The notes under the pieces: generated by a model | Database searches by the model: none | What the model saw: the letters and a program-made list of their open reading frames with translations, nothing else | Told to the model about the DNA's origin: nothing | Shown: one piece after another, positions 1 to 10,989 of the stretch | How the letters are laid out: each line of letters opens with the position of its first letter | Numbering within the stretch: position 1 is the stretch's first letter | Made by a program: the position numbers and the translations under genes | Source: Druceiella hillmani | Lineage: Eukaryota > Arthropoda > Insecta > Lepidoptera > Hepialidae | Assembly: GCA_039881145.1 (NCBI GenBank) | Contig: JAYKKI010000127.1 | Span: forward strand, 3,847,501 to 3,911,500 | DNA: 64,000 bases | Direction: 5' to 3'

Positions 1-119
1 AATTTTTACCAATGTAAATATATTGTTTTCTATATATTTTATATGTATTAAAACATATAATCGCTATAGTCTTCTTATAACTTTTACGTATACTGAGTAT
101 TTTCGGAATATGTTGCACA

Positions 120-345
120 TATTTTTTTCACTGAATCATGAAAAAATCAAAAAAATATTTCCGATTACTTAATTTGCTCCCAATAAAATTCCCACATAAA
201 TATTTTTGAATGTTAGCTATATTGAGACATGTGCGGTTTAATATGTTTTAATACTTCGCCAAATTTCAAGTTTCTACATTTAGTGTTTTTAGAGAAAAAC
301 AGCTGTGGAATACACGTAAGTGAGGCCTTATAAGGCTTTTTTCTT
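120..345 (+). repeat. Dispersed repeat fragment, 'GTTCCGTA' family, 3' part
   Basis: Degenerate copy of the 3' half of the family best seen at 40168-40674. It holds 'ccaaatttcaagtttctaca', then 'gagaaaaacagctgtggaat', then 'ccttataaggctttttt', in the same order as at 49140-49316. No protein-coding content is visible. The family is one I recollect as common in Lepidoptera; its transposon class cannot be told from this fragment. Confidence 0.5.
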
Positions 346-703
346 TCGAGAAAACTTTCTTAAGAGTTTTCAAAGCTCTAAAAATATGATAGTGGATAAG
401 ATATAAACAGCGAAAAGCTATTTCAATAATAGATTCTTCGTAGTTTGGCTTAAAATTATGTTAATTCGAAAGGCAATTTTCCTAATTTATTGAAAAACTT
501 CGATATAGACTTGGCAATACATTCGATGTAGTATTTAAAGAGTGTGATCAAGCATATGACAATAAATAAAACAGCTCGTATCCCGTGACTACTTTAAGTA
601 ATAATTTGAACCTACTAAATAACAGAAACAATAATTTATTTGATCTAATATTTAATTTCTTATAAATAAAAGAAACCACCCTGCACGAAGAATACAGCAA
701 AAT
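346..703. other. AT-rich stretch, nothing recognised
   Basis: No long reading frame, tandem repeat or familiar element was seen here. Confidence 0.5.
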
Positions 704-850
704 AAAAAAGCAATTATCATAAATATGAACTTTTTCAATAAATATTTGAATTAATACATGTATCTAATAAATTATAGTTTAGACTATTAGATACATGTAT
801 TAATTCAAATACTTATTGAAAAAGTTCATATTTATGATAATTGCTTTTTT
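704..850. repeat. Long near-perfect hairpin, 66-bp arms
   Basis: Arm 704-769 is the reverse complement of 785-850 with one mismatch, around a 15-nt spacer. The spacer plus part of the second arm recurs in degenerate form just downstream (851-888, 'aataaattatagattagtag' against 'aataaattatagtttagact' from 767). The locus is therefore an inverted duplication plus a partial direct duplication. No transposon ends or target duplication were found. A transcript of either strand would fold into a 66-bp duplex. Confidence 0.9.
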
Positions 851-1059
851 AATAAATTATAGATTAGTAGTATTAGACATGTATCTAAAAAATGTTTTCC
901 AAACAACGATTCTGTCATCCTAAGGAAATAATTTTTAGAAAAGAAAATAAATCTTGGTAAGTTCTGTGATATATTGAACTCCTCGATAATAATTACTGCT
1001 AATTCTATCTTATATACATATCAGCTTATTAAATAATACGTATTTATATAAAAAGTTTA

Positions 1060-1293
1060 AAATTACGACGTAATATACATATCATCTTACATTCAGGTAG
1101 CAAATGCCCGTGCAATTAGAACACAACAACCCAATAAACCCTAAGGCGTGTTCTTGGATGAGTCCCTGGGTGCGTCTATGCCAATTATTTAACAAATCAA
1201 TTTAAATTGCTCTTTTTTGAATTACATATATGTATAATACAAAAAATAATATGAACTTGCATACACACATACGCCCATATATTTATTCACACA
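1060..1293 (+). repeat. Dispersed repeat, copy 1 (partner at 4511-4747)
   Basis: Collinear with 4511-4747 over about 235 bp. Shared landmarks include 'aattac.ac.taat.tacata', 'caaatgccc.tgc.tttaggac', 'gtgcgt.tatgccaatt.tt', 'aaattgctctttttt' and 'gcatacacacatacgcc'. Relative to the partner this copy has a short insertion in the middle near 1158-1170. There is no open frame and no class diagnosis. It is probably a degraded non-autonomous element. Confidence 0.7.
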
Positions 1294-1472
1294 TAATAGT
1301 GAGTGAGTAATAAATTGCATTTCAATCATAGTATAATTGGTTTTTACTATGAAATTATTGGAAATACTTGAACCATTTTACAATATTTGACAGACGGAAC
1401 ATTCATTTACGTAGTAGGATTAAATTCATTTTGCGCAAAGCCGAGAACTTCCGATATATTTCTGTAATTAAT

Positions 1473-1735
1473 TTACTGTAATAGGGCTTCCAATCCCAGT
1501 ATTGCGTGATCTCGGTATTCCAATATCCCTCCTAACGTTCCACTCCCGCATAACGTGAGATTACGAGTGCTAGATTCCGCGGGATTTGCGGAAAAACGTA
1601 CTGAAGAAAAGCATGCAAACGACCATTTGAGAGCGAGATTGCCCGCGGCTAGCGCACTGGCAACGGAGGTCACGCGCGGCGCAGTTTCGCGAAAAATGCA
1701 GGGAGTGGTGCGCGAAGCGAGTGTCATTTGTTAAT
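1473..1735. other. GC/CpG-rich island of unknown function
   Basis: This block is clearly richer in G+C than its flanks and contains an 84-codon minus-strand frame (1473-1727) and an overlapping plus-strand frame. Neither translation resembles a family I recognise. It lies just upstream of the hAT-like pseudogene and could be part of that element's 5' region, or an unrelated regulatory block. Confidence 0.4.
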
Positions 1736-1819
1736 TTGAAAGCACAAACATATTTTAGCTGCTTAAAATATTGTTAAAATGATTGACTTTTCTGTATTTT
1801 CGTCAAATTTATTGCTGTA

Positions 1820-2460
1820 GTGACACTATTATCAAATCTAAAAATGTCAAGTTCAGTGCAATATAGTAGCTTTTCGAGTAATTTTATTACTTTGGAGCAT
1901 TTTTATGTTGAACGAATGACGAAGAAATTTGACTACACTTCTGATTTATCTGCAAAATCGTTGCAGTTGGTAACTACGTCATGTAATGAAGAAGCATTTC
2001 ATCTCATACTTTGAAAAGAAATTAAAGAGTTTGTGATGAGAATGTAATTCCGCAGCCTTCCAAATTCAACTGACATGTCTTGCCGTTTTATCTAGAGAGG
2101 TTGCTCAAGTAGCAAACAGCGACAATAAAGAGGGTTCATCATCTTATCTTACATTACAGCAGAAGTTGGAATTAACTATATCGTCAGCATCCAATGTGAT
2201 TTTTCCATCACCATCTCGAGCTAATTCACTTGAGCCCATTATGAAAAGGAAATGACTCTTTCTGAATTTGGGGATTCAACGGGTAATATCTCACATTTAT
2301 ATATAAAGCTCTAAAAGCACAACATACAAGTATGGATGCCAAGAGGTTTTTCTCTGGTGCTGACTAAATTGCCTCCAAAATACGCAATAGTTTGGGAGAC
2401 GACACTTTAAATGTGTTACATCTCCTTTGAAAATATTGTATTTTCAACTGCTTGTTGCTG
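1820..2460 (+). pseudogene. Decayed hAT-family transposase
   Basis: Transposases of the hAT superfamily cut and paste DNA and end in a dimerisation domain. Near 2317-2431 the plus strand reads TSMDAKRFFSGAD, a stop, then IASKIRNSLGDDTLN and VLHLL. This fits the hAT C-terminal dimerisation motif, in which an S-x-x-A/S-E-R-x-F-S-x-A-G core is followed by a K-R-x-L-x-D-D-T-L-x-x-L-L helix. Just upstream, near 2225-2255, the frame reads NSLEPIMKRK and then stops. A 64-codon frame at 1820-2014 precedes it. Stops and frameshifts occur throughout and no DDE core is recognisable, so the copy is dead and mostly eroded. The C-terminal match is the firm part; the 5' boundary and the terminal repeats are not resolved. 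Confidence 0.6.
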
Positions 2461-3735
2461 ATGAAACTAAATAAATTTGTGATTGATCTCTTATATGAAA
2501 CAATACCAATAATGAAAATAGACTGTAGAATTAGAAGCCTTAGTGCTGTATAAATTATGTAGTAACCAGTTCAATTATTTGGAGTCCACGGAAGACCAAG
2601 TACCGCCTAATGATCAAACTTAATCAAAAGACATTCCCTCTATATAAGTATACGAGATGATACGTGTATTTCCCTATTTTCGACCGAATAACATATATTA
2701 TACTTGTACAATTTATTTTCATTGCGTACTCTTTTCATTAAAAAAGCTCTCGTTCTCCATACATTCTTCCTACATTTGGGTAGTCATAATCTTTTTGCCA
2801 TTTCAGCATCTAAAATCGATTCACATTAAAAGTTTCCACGGCACTCAGCTGCTTTATCACTCCATGTCGATTGTACTAAACCGATATTTGTTAGTAATGA
2901 GTAAAAATAAATTTCTCGAAACGTGTCATCGTTATGTATTGAAGTGTTATTGAATGTACTAACTATTGTTTTAAATTTATTGATATCTTCCGTTCTATGA
3001 TTATTAAAAGGTACCTGAGGAACTGTACATAAATAATACATTAAAAATAAATCTTAATGAAAGTAATGAATACACACAGCATTAGTTCATTTGAACAAGA
3101 ATATTTATTTGATACGTGTCTAAAATATGAAACACTAATAATCTATAACATTATTTTTATTATTTGCAACATTTCCTCAATCATAATAACATTTGAACGT
3201 TAATATCCAAACCTTCGTGAAGAAAACAACTTAAGAAAAATTACAAGTATAATGCATTTTTCTCTCTGACCACGTCGCTCTGATGATGTCGTGCGACGCT
3301 CGATGTGAGTGCACTGAAGGACGTTTAACACTGTCTTTAACATTGAATTAGTATATCTCGTGAACAGAATAAAACGCCAAAACAAATTAATTATTATGAT
3401 CATCTTATTTAGTATTCAGGCAACAGGCAGGCTTGCTCAATTTAAATGCTTCATGCATGTTGTAAGAAAAATATTTATCTAAGTATTACCAGTCATACCA
3501 ACTTCCTAATTCTTATATCGATAAAGACACAGAAGTTGAACTTCTGACGGGAATTCGCAGAACCACAGTTCACCTTTTTATTAACTAACTCATATAAGTT
3601 TTTTTTAAATAACAGTTTCTACAGTGTTTTAAATACGTCAGATACGTGCAAACTATAAAATCTCGATCTATCCAAACCAAACTATTAACATTTCACATTT
3701 TACTTTATCTCTCAATGTTATTATTATATTCTCGA
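2460..3735. other. AT-rich stretch, nothing recognised
   Basis: A 98-codon plus frame (2657-2953) overlaps a 71-codon minus frame (2826-3041). Neither has a recognisable motif or a plausible gene context, so I treat both as chance ORFs. Part of this stretch may belong to the hAT copy upstream. Confidence 0.45.
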
Positions 3736-3785
3736 GCCTCGGTTTTCTCAATTTATATGAATCTTCAATACTAGCCTCCGGCTTC

Positions 3786-3846
<61 letters not shown>

Positions 3847-3892
3847 AATACTAGCCGTCGGCTTTCTCAATTTATATAAATCTTCAATACTA
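3736..3892. repeat. Three-copy minisatellite interrupted by an (AT)n tract
   Basis: Copies at 3736-3773, 3774-3853 and 3854-3892 share 'gcct.cggctttctcaattta' followed by 'tat.aatcttcaatacta'. In the middle copy the TTTATAT segment has expanded to about 53 bp of (AT)n (about 3792-3844), and the downstream 'ccaatacta' is kept. This is microsatellite growth inside one unit of a short minisatellite. Confidence 0.85.
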
Positions 3893-3939
3893 ACTTCTAA
3901 GTATAAATCTCGGGTCGGGCATTAACCAATCCGTCACTC

Positions 3940-4260
3940 AACTCCCTTTATCTAAACAGCCATCAATACATCAAGCGCCGTAAAGCGCGCTCTATTTACT
4001 CTCTGAATCTCATCCCTGAAGCGATTCATCAGCGCGGGGCCGAGCGTCGGCCGCGACCGCAGCCTTCGCCGCCGCAGATCATCGTCTCGCGGTCGGCCGA
4101 GGGCGCTAGCAAACGGTGAACTGTTTACACGGGCATACACGCGCGCGGACTGGGGCCGGCCAAGTACGACCGAATAGACTTGCGCTGGTTACACAGTCGC
4201 GTTGTTTACAGGCGCTTTACCGCTTGTTTATTTATTTGCTGTTGTCTGTTAAACAGCAAG
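3940..4260. promoter_or_regulatory. GC/CpG-rich island, candidate regulatory element
   Basis: It is strongly CpG-rich (for example 'gcgcggggccgagcgtcggc' and 'gccgccgcagatcatcgtct') inside very AT-rich DNA. A 62-codon minus frame (3952-4140) is arginine-rich simply because of the CpG content and is not a recognised protein. No TATA box or splice-flanked exon could be assigned. The regulatory role is inferred from composition alone. Confidence 0.35.
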
Positions 4261-4393
4261 ATTTCCGTGAATCCGTACACAAATAACAAACCTAACGTGC
4301 ACCCCGCGCTTGCAAAGTGAAGTGAGCTATACCGTACAATAATGCACTGTAATCCTCATTACGTATCTCTGCCCGTCGAAATATTACCTAATA

Positions 4394-4452
4394 ACTTGGT
4401 AATTACTTTCAAAATGAGACTACTCTTAAATTGCTGGTTTAGTCAAATACTA
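4394..4452 (+). repeat. Local duplicate, copy 1 of a 60-bp segment
   Basis: The segment 'ttggtaattactttcaaaat' to 'ttagtcaaatacta' recurs at 5085-5163. The second copy carries an extra internal repeat of 'taattactttcaaa'. Confidence 0.75.
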
Positions 4453-4510
4453 TCCTCAATAATAACAGCTTCTAATTCTGTCAGCAAATTAAATACTACT
4501 TACTCATATA

Positions 4511-4747
4511 AAATTACAACATAATGTACATATTGTCTTATATTAGGGTAACAAATGCCCATGCTTTTAGGACACACCAACCCAACTAGCCCTTAGGCAC
4601 GTTCTTGGGTGCGTTTATGCCAATTGTTCGACAAATCAACTTAAATTGCTCTTTTTTGGATGATATGTACGTATGATACAAAAAATAATATTAACACAAA
4701 TATTTGCATACACACATACGCCACCACATGAATATATCCACATTTAC
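4511..4747 (+). repeat. Dispersed repeat, copy 2 (partner at 1060-1293)
   Basis: This is the second copy of the element described at 1060-1293, in the same orientation 3.4 kb away. Divergence is spread along the whole length, which suggests two old insertions or an old segmental duplication. Confidence 0.7.
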
Positions 4748-5856
4748 ATATATACTACGTATATATTGTCAAAAACACTGACATCTATTTATATACACCG
4801 CAATAAAAAACCGTACTCATAACACGTCAATGTGTTTACCCAAATAATTAATAAATTAAATTTTCCGAATTTGGATCCTGCCCTGCAATGTCGTACATTC
4901 ATGGATTATGTAACTTCACAAGCCAGGTGATTCTAGGCGATCCTCAATGGTAAAAGTCAAGCATTAAGAAAGTTTAGTAAAGATTAAGTTAAGAAATTTT
5001 ATAGATAAAGATTATTAAAAATTGGATAAAGGTTAAGCAATTTTAGTCAAGCCTCGTTTTGATTTTCGAAAGTTTAATTTAAATCTTGGTAATTACTTTC
5101 AAACTTGCTAATTACTTTCAAAACAAGACTCCTCTTAAATTGCAGTTTTTAGTCAAATATTATGAAAATGTAGGTTAAATTGAAAATCAGTAGTGAAAAT
5201 ATGTGGAATTCGATTAAAAAATAAGCGAGTAATGAACTTCTAAATTTATTGGTAGGGGTGGAGTGAGGATATATCCTTATCTCATTCGTATATATTAAAT
5301 AAATATTATTAAAAAGACATTGGTATTACGTTAAAAGACGTAAGAATAGTTACGTTACGTTAAGTTTAAACCTTTGCAACTCGATTAATTTTTAAAATTT
5401 ATCAAAAAAACCACTTCCCGTCAGCTTATACCTTAAAATTATGATTTGTGAAATAAAAAAATAGTCAGACACCCTTATATTACCAAATTTTCACAAGTAT
5501 ATATAGAAAATCTAGCAGTTTCTTAGAGAATAACTAAAAACTTTTTTTCAGTGTTCACTGAAATCTCAGAAATTCACATATACAAATAGGTAATTTAATA
5601 AAAAGTGGTAATTTATCAAATCACCATTCATAATTCGACACGTTATATCTCATTTTGAACGTGATGTTCGTATGTTCGGATAAAAATAACTCCGAGTATT
5701 AGCCCACGAGGTATGTATTTTTTTTCTTCAAACAAAGTGAGTCGCAAAATTCGATAAATTTGTTTGTTGCGAGGATAGCAGTTAGTGTTATCATAAAAAA
5801 GAAATCCCACTTCACAACGGTTATGTTTCAGATTGGTCACAGTCTCTGGCATTGTA
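4748..5856. repeat. AT-rich stretch with the second copy of a 60-bp local duplicate
   Basis: Positions 5085-5163 duplicate 4394-4452 and contain a secondary tandem copy of 'taattactttcaaa'. The rest shows no gene or familiar element. A minus-strand frame at 5643-5957 runs into the tandem array and is explained by it. Confidence 0.6.
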
Positions 5857-6390
5857 TACAAACATTGAATCGTGTCATATATGTGCATTGAATCGAATAA
5901 TATACACACATCGAATAGTATGATATAGGTAAATTGAATCGTATCATATATGTACATTGAATCGAATCATATACATTGGATAGTATGATATACGAACATC
6001 GAATAGTATGATGTACGTAAAGTAAATGTTATTGTATATGTACATTGAATGGTATGATTGACGAACATTGAGTCGTATGATGTACGAACATCAATTCGTG
6101 TCATATATGTACACTGAAACGCATTATATACGGACATTGAGTCGTACGACATACAAACATTTAATTGTATCATATATGTACATTAAATCACATGATATAT
6201 GAACATTCAGTCATATGATATACGAACATTGAATAATATGATGTACGTATATTGAATCGTATCACATATGTACAATGAATCCCATGATATAGGAACATTG
6301 AGTCGTGTGATATACGAACATTGAATCATATGATATATAAACATTTAATAGTATGATATACGTAAAATGAATCGTTTACTATATGAACTT
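5857..6390. repeat. Minisatellite, about 23-bp unit, roughly 23 copies
   Basis: Diverged tandem repeats of a unit close to 'acattgaatcgtatgatata' plus 'cga'. Copies vary between gtatgata and gtatcata, so some neighbouring half-units are near-palindromic. Reading the array on the minus strand gives pseudo-repetitive ORFs (5643-5957 and 5967-6173) that are artefacts. The divergence between units suggests an old array. Confidence 0.9.
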
Positions 6391-6660
6391 TTTACGTATA
6401 TGCACATATTTCTGGAAAATCAAAGTCACAATTGAACTATAAATGTTTACAATTTTTTCCACTATTTTTTTCGGTATAAATAATAAGAGACGCGTATCAT
6501 TCTGATTTTACTTACTAATTTAATTTGAAGTAAAAGTATGAAAATGGATTAGCAAGGCTTAAATAGTATTAATCAGTGAATTTATTCTCAATAAGTTACA
6601 AACAAAATTTGTGTTCAACATTTATTCTGTTTGTCTTAAATTGCTGTAAGAAACATAGAT

Positions 6661-6741
6661 GGAAGACATCGTTACAGTTTAATTTTTATCTCTTTTATCA
6701 TTAATTTGACAGATAAAAATAAAACTGTAACGGTGTCTTTC
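6661..6741. repeat. Hairpin, about 31-bp arms
   Basis: Arm 'gaagacatcgttacagttta' with its extension through 'tttttatctc' (6661-6691) is complementary to 6711-6741, where 'aaaactgtaacggtgtcttt' is the counterpart. There are about three mismatches and a spacer near 19 nt. No target duplication was found. Confidence 0.85.
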
Positions 6742-7786
6742 AATTTATATATATTGGAGGAATTTAATAAATTGTTTTTATAATTGTATTTAGCTTAATT
6801 AAATTATTTTTAACTTCTTTAAAAATTAAAAAGATGAATTTTACTTATAATGATCGTTTTTAAAATTGCACAATGGCAAAAAAAAATATTTCCTTTACAA
6901 ATATGTAGTTTATGCAATATATTTTATTTACAAATATAGACAAAGTAACAAATTAACAAAATAAGTTCCTTCCCTTTCTTGTGTAAACACTTTATATAAA
7001 AACGTTAATCGAGAGCATTTTTTATATTTTACATAAAAGTAAGAATATGCACAATTAATATAGAATAATATTCAAATAACTATTTGCAAGCAATCAAATT
7101 ATGTTATACTCCTAGTTATTATAAACTTCTAAACCTGAATATATAGCTATGGAAATGATACTGCCTAACCGTCACGTAAAAACGTAAGGTTTAGCTATTC
7201 TAATGAATATAAAAATGAAAGTAGGACAGATATGATTTGGGCCAATGAGATTTTGGCCCATTTTTTCATGGAACAGTTAAACCTTCGTTGCTAATTTTAC
7301 TCAATGTATTTATTTCTTTAGGAAACCTATTAACGATATTTTAGTTATATGTATATAGGTCGCCGATATATGGATTTTGTATTTAATGCGGTAACTTACG
7401 TGATGTATAAAACTGAAAAAAAATTCAAGGATTTAATATTCCCCTTATAAATATAAATGTTAGTATATTAACGTACTCAATATGCAGTTCTACATCGTGT
7501 ATAACTATATATAATTCAAAGTTTCAACATTTCAAACGGTTCCTGAGTAAATCGGCTGTAACAAACAGACACACACGTGATAGATGTTATAAGGATTTTA
7601 TTTTTCGTTCAAACCTGCAGAATCCCAAATAACCTGGAGATATTCAAAAATATGTTTTTAATCAATTATATGGCCAAACTCTATCTAATATTTGAAGTCA
7701 AAATTTTTAGACTTTTACTTTTTCTCTTCTGTATTTTCTTTTCTGTATATTTTTATACTTTCTTAGGCAATAATTTATTTATATAC
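6742..7786. other. AT-rich stretch, nothing recognised
   Basis: No tandem structure, inverted repeat or coding family was seen. A plus frame at 7577-7876 ends inside the following microsatellite and is not a gene. Confidence 0.5.
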
Positions 7787-7787
7787 A

Positions 7788-7874
<87 letters not shown>
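7787..7874. repeat. Compound microsatellite (ACAT)n-(AC)n-(AT)n
   Basis: A few 'cata' units lead into an uninterrupted AC run of about 36 bp (to about 7833) and then an AT run of about 40 bp. Confidence 0.95.
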
Positions 7875-7880
<6 letters not shown>

Positions 7881-8020
7881 TAATTGATTCATAACTCTAA
7901 AGCAAGCCTGAATGGAAAAAGTAGTAATGTTCCATGGTTACTTCCATTGTGTGAACCCGAACGTCATTTATTGAAGGCATCTGCCATTTCTGTATCTGCT
8001 TATCTCTCTTATTCTACTTT

Positions 8021-8195
8021 ATACTTTATTTAAATTCGTAACCAAGATCTAGCTTTCGTTGTATGACAAAATCTTCAGTTTGGCAATTTGAACAGAATCT
8101 ATTCAAATTGCCCACCTGAACATGTTGTCATACAACGAAACCTAGGTCATTGTTAAGAATTTAAATAAAGTACATCACGTAGTTTCATTTTACTT
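8021..8195. mobile_element. Palindromic hammerhead-bearing element, copy A
   Basis: Inverted arms, about 8028-8096 against 8098-8170, belong to the five-copy family described at 42533-42803. On the plus strand 8112-8151 reads CCAC, CTGAACA, GTTGT/ACAAC, GAAA, CCTAGG, TC. The core G8 position has changed (CTGAAGA to CTGAACA) and the 3' strand of stem I is altered. On the minus strand 8042-8083 reads CTGAAGA, a weakened stem II, GAAA, GCTAGATC and TTGG. Both ends are shortened compared with the other copies, and I could not settle a target duplication. Confidence 0.75.
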
Positions 8196-9090
8196 GTTAA
8201 TAAAAATTAAAAACTTAGAATACTAAGTTCACAAGCGACATATTAATTACTACATATGCAATATCTTACGTTTACATAAAGCAGAAGATATTTTTCTTTT
8301 TTTAACAAAGCTGACAATTCTATATGCTCTTCTGCTAGAAAAGTTGCTACGTTACAATTTTCTATATTTAAGGCTCCTATCTGAGAAATAATAGAATACT
8401 GTTACATCAGGGTTTTACTTTGTTTTCGTTAAGAAAAAGTCTACTCAGTTTTATTTTGAGTACTATATTGCGAAATTTTATCAGAAATAAAGTATTTAGT
8501 TCGTCGAATTCTCAAAACACTCCTTGTATACAAGTAATATTGAACCCAATGAGGCAGTTCCAAATATACGCTTCTATGATTTCAGTACTATGTGACCTTA
8601 CTTGGAACATCAGTAATTTTATTTTATATAAACTTGTCTCTTTCAACCAAAAACCAACAAACATATAATCGTTCACGCGCTCTCACGACTGACGATGCAC
8701 ACTGGCACAAACGTAATACGTACATTCATATTCTCGTATGTAAAAAACATACGCTATAAATCACATTATTAAGATAATTATTTTGTACAAATTCTATCTA
8801 AACTTGTCAATTTCTTGTGTCTACGCGCGAACGAGCGTGCTTTCACAAACGCACCCTGGCATAACGGAAAACGCACATTAAGTTACACAGAAAATATATG
8901 CTTATTTGTATATATAAGTTTTTCAAACCACAACCTCTTTACCGCGTTTAGAGTGTGATCTCCTACAAAGACTTTCCTAAGAAAATAATGGTATTTTTCC
9001 TTTTTTTTTATTTTTTGACATAAATAGTTCTGAAAACTCTTCACATTACGAGATGCACATTTCAACTACGTTTTGCATTATTTATAATAA
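8196..9090. other. AT-rich stretch, nothing recognised
   Basis: Small frames at 8420-8668 (plus) and 8883-9065 (minus) show no known motif. The 8640-8880 section is slightly richer in CpG. Confidence 0.45.
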
Positions 9091-9099
9091 ATTCGAGGA

Positions 9100-9510
9100 A
9101 TAAACTTACCGGTTGTAAACATCGAGCGATATTTCCGCAAATATACGCTAACGTATTTGCTACTGTGTATCGCCTATACACTTGCGGCACGCCGTGCGAG
9201 CGAAGAAAACGCAACTTACGTTTAACACACTCTTAGCTGCGGTACATAATTGAAGAATATCGCGGAAGTTGGGAAAACTAGACAGGCAGTCGAGGGAGAA
9301 GGTAATTTGCGTTGCGCATGGAACATGCGGCTAGAGCTAATAAAAGTAAGCTGCGCTGAAAAAGTGAGCAAGATCCGATCTCACTTGGGACAGATATTTT
9401 ATTTATCAGTTGTTAACTTAAAGCCGGCTCGCACGGACAAGTCCGCTTCTCGTCCGTTTAATAATTCAACGAACGGTAAGAGTAATAGTTCCAGTATGGA
9501 AGGTTGACAC
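9100..9510. promoter_or_regulatory. Moderately GC/CpG-rich block, candidate regulatory element
   Basis: Contains 'cggcacgccgtgcgagcgaa' and a plus frame of 85 codons (9250-9507) that is low in distinctive features and unlike any family I know. The block is one of a series of CpG-richer islands. Regulatory function is inferred from composition only; a diverged exon is an alternative. Confidence 0.3.
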
Positions 9511-10985
9511 GGAAGCTATGCCTTTTCTCCTCACCTTTTTCCGTTTTCTTACTCTCTGTAGATTGTTTGATGAAATTGCAAGTCGTTGAACGTAAATGTA
9601 GATTGCCCAAGAACCTAGACTCTTTCGAATAAACCTGGTACAGGTCTACCTTATTATAACTTTTAGTTAAATTGTATTTCCTGTAGATTTTTTAAATTGA
9701 TTTTTTCTATAGATTTCTTTTTTATATTGATAAGTACCGAATATGAGCTTCGGAACATTATAATGATATCACCGTTCTTTCTATCGCTATATATTTGCTG
9801 TATTTATTTATTTTCTATGATTTACACAATATCGAATATACAATAGCTGTGTTTAACTTTGTGTTATATTCTGGAATCAAGTACGTAAGCGACTTACACA
9901 CGAAAATATTAAAAAGACTTTAGTGAATCTTGACATAATTAAAATTTGCTATCACCAGCTTCATTGCTTTCCCTCAATTTTAATGATAGACAATAGTGCA
10001 TTTTTTAAAATTATTGAATAATTTTATTAATAGCGCCTTGGCCATACGATTGAGGCCGCTACATGCCTCTAGCTACCACAGGAGTGTCAATCATAGCTTG
10101 TTTACAGGAAGTATTATTCTATTTCGTCAGCCTAAAGCGCGCACTTATTCCCTATCTTGTGGAGCTCATCTGTTTTTTTGCGTAATTGCTTATTGATCAA
10201 CGAGATATGACAAACCGAATAACGAAAATAATGGAACTCATCACACAGCATTCCTACCACTAACCTTTTAAACTAACATAATATATTTCCCAAATCCTGC
10301 TGTATGAAATGTCCTGTCAAGTATAAGACTTGCGTACTTTTTAATTATTTTAAGCAAGTGCACTTTTATAAAATAATCATTAGCTTTGGTTTCTTACGTA
10401 ACATTGATACTTAGAAAAACCAAATACTTGTTTCGATAGTGGCTAATGGAAAACGCTCAAAGCGTTTTCAAATTCCTACAAGTACTATAGGTACTCTGAT
10501 CTTACATAATTTCAGACAACATATACATTCTAAAATCTTACATTTCACTCTAAAATATTCCAATTTAAATAATATAAGTTATTTTATATTATATTTGACT
10601 AGATAGCTATTTGCTAAATGTCCGATTGTGAATGCTGCTAAATTAATAGATTTAAGTAAATGCAGAGTGCCAATTGTAATACTTTATAATCATCATCTCG
10701 CAATGATTCTGAATTTGTAAGGCTTAGTATGGAAGATGGTCAGCCTCGCCGCAACCACAGCGACTTATAATTTGTATTAAATATGTGAGCGAAAACACAA
10801 CGGTAGCATTATACTTTTTTAACACGATATTTATTACAGACTGTTGGATAAATATATCCATATATCGCGAAAGCGCTCAAAAAAGACGTACTGAACACAA
10901 CTCTCGCAAGTACGACATGCACTTGGCCATTTTTTTGGAAATGATTTGATTCTATTCAGAATCATACACAGAGCTAAAACAAAAT
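9511..10985. other. AT-rich stretch, nothing recognised
   Basis: One 66-codon plus frame (9996-10196) has no recognisable domain. No repeats were found beyond general AT-richness. Confidence 0.45.
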
Positions 10986-10989
10986 AACC

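Noticed and set aside
5643..6173. Two minus-strand ORFs with a repetitive Tyr/Met/Ser pattern
   Set aside because: They are direct translations of the 23-bp minisatellite array and not genes.
5857..6390. Possible CRISPR-like array of short regular repeats
   Set aside because: The repeats are contiguous and diverged without unique spacers, and the host is clearly eukaryotic.
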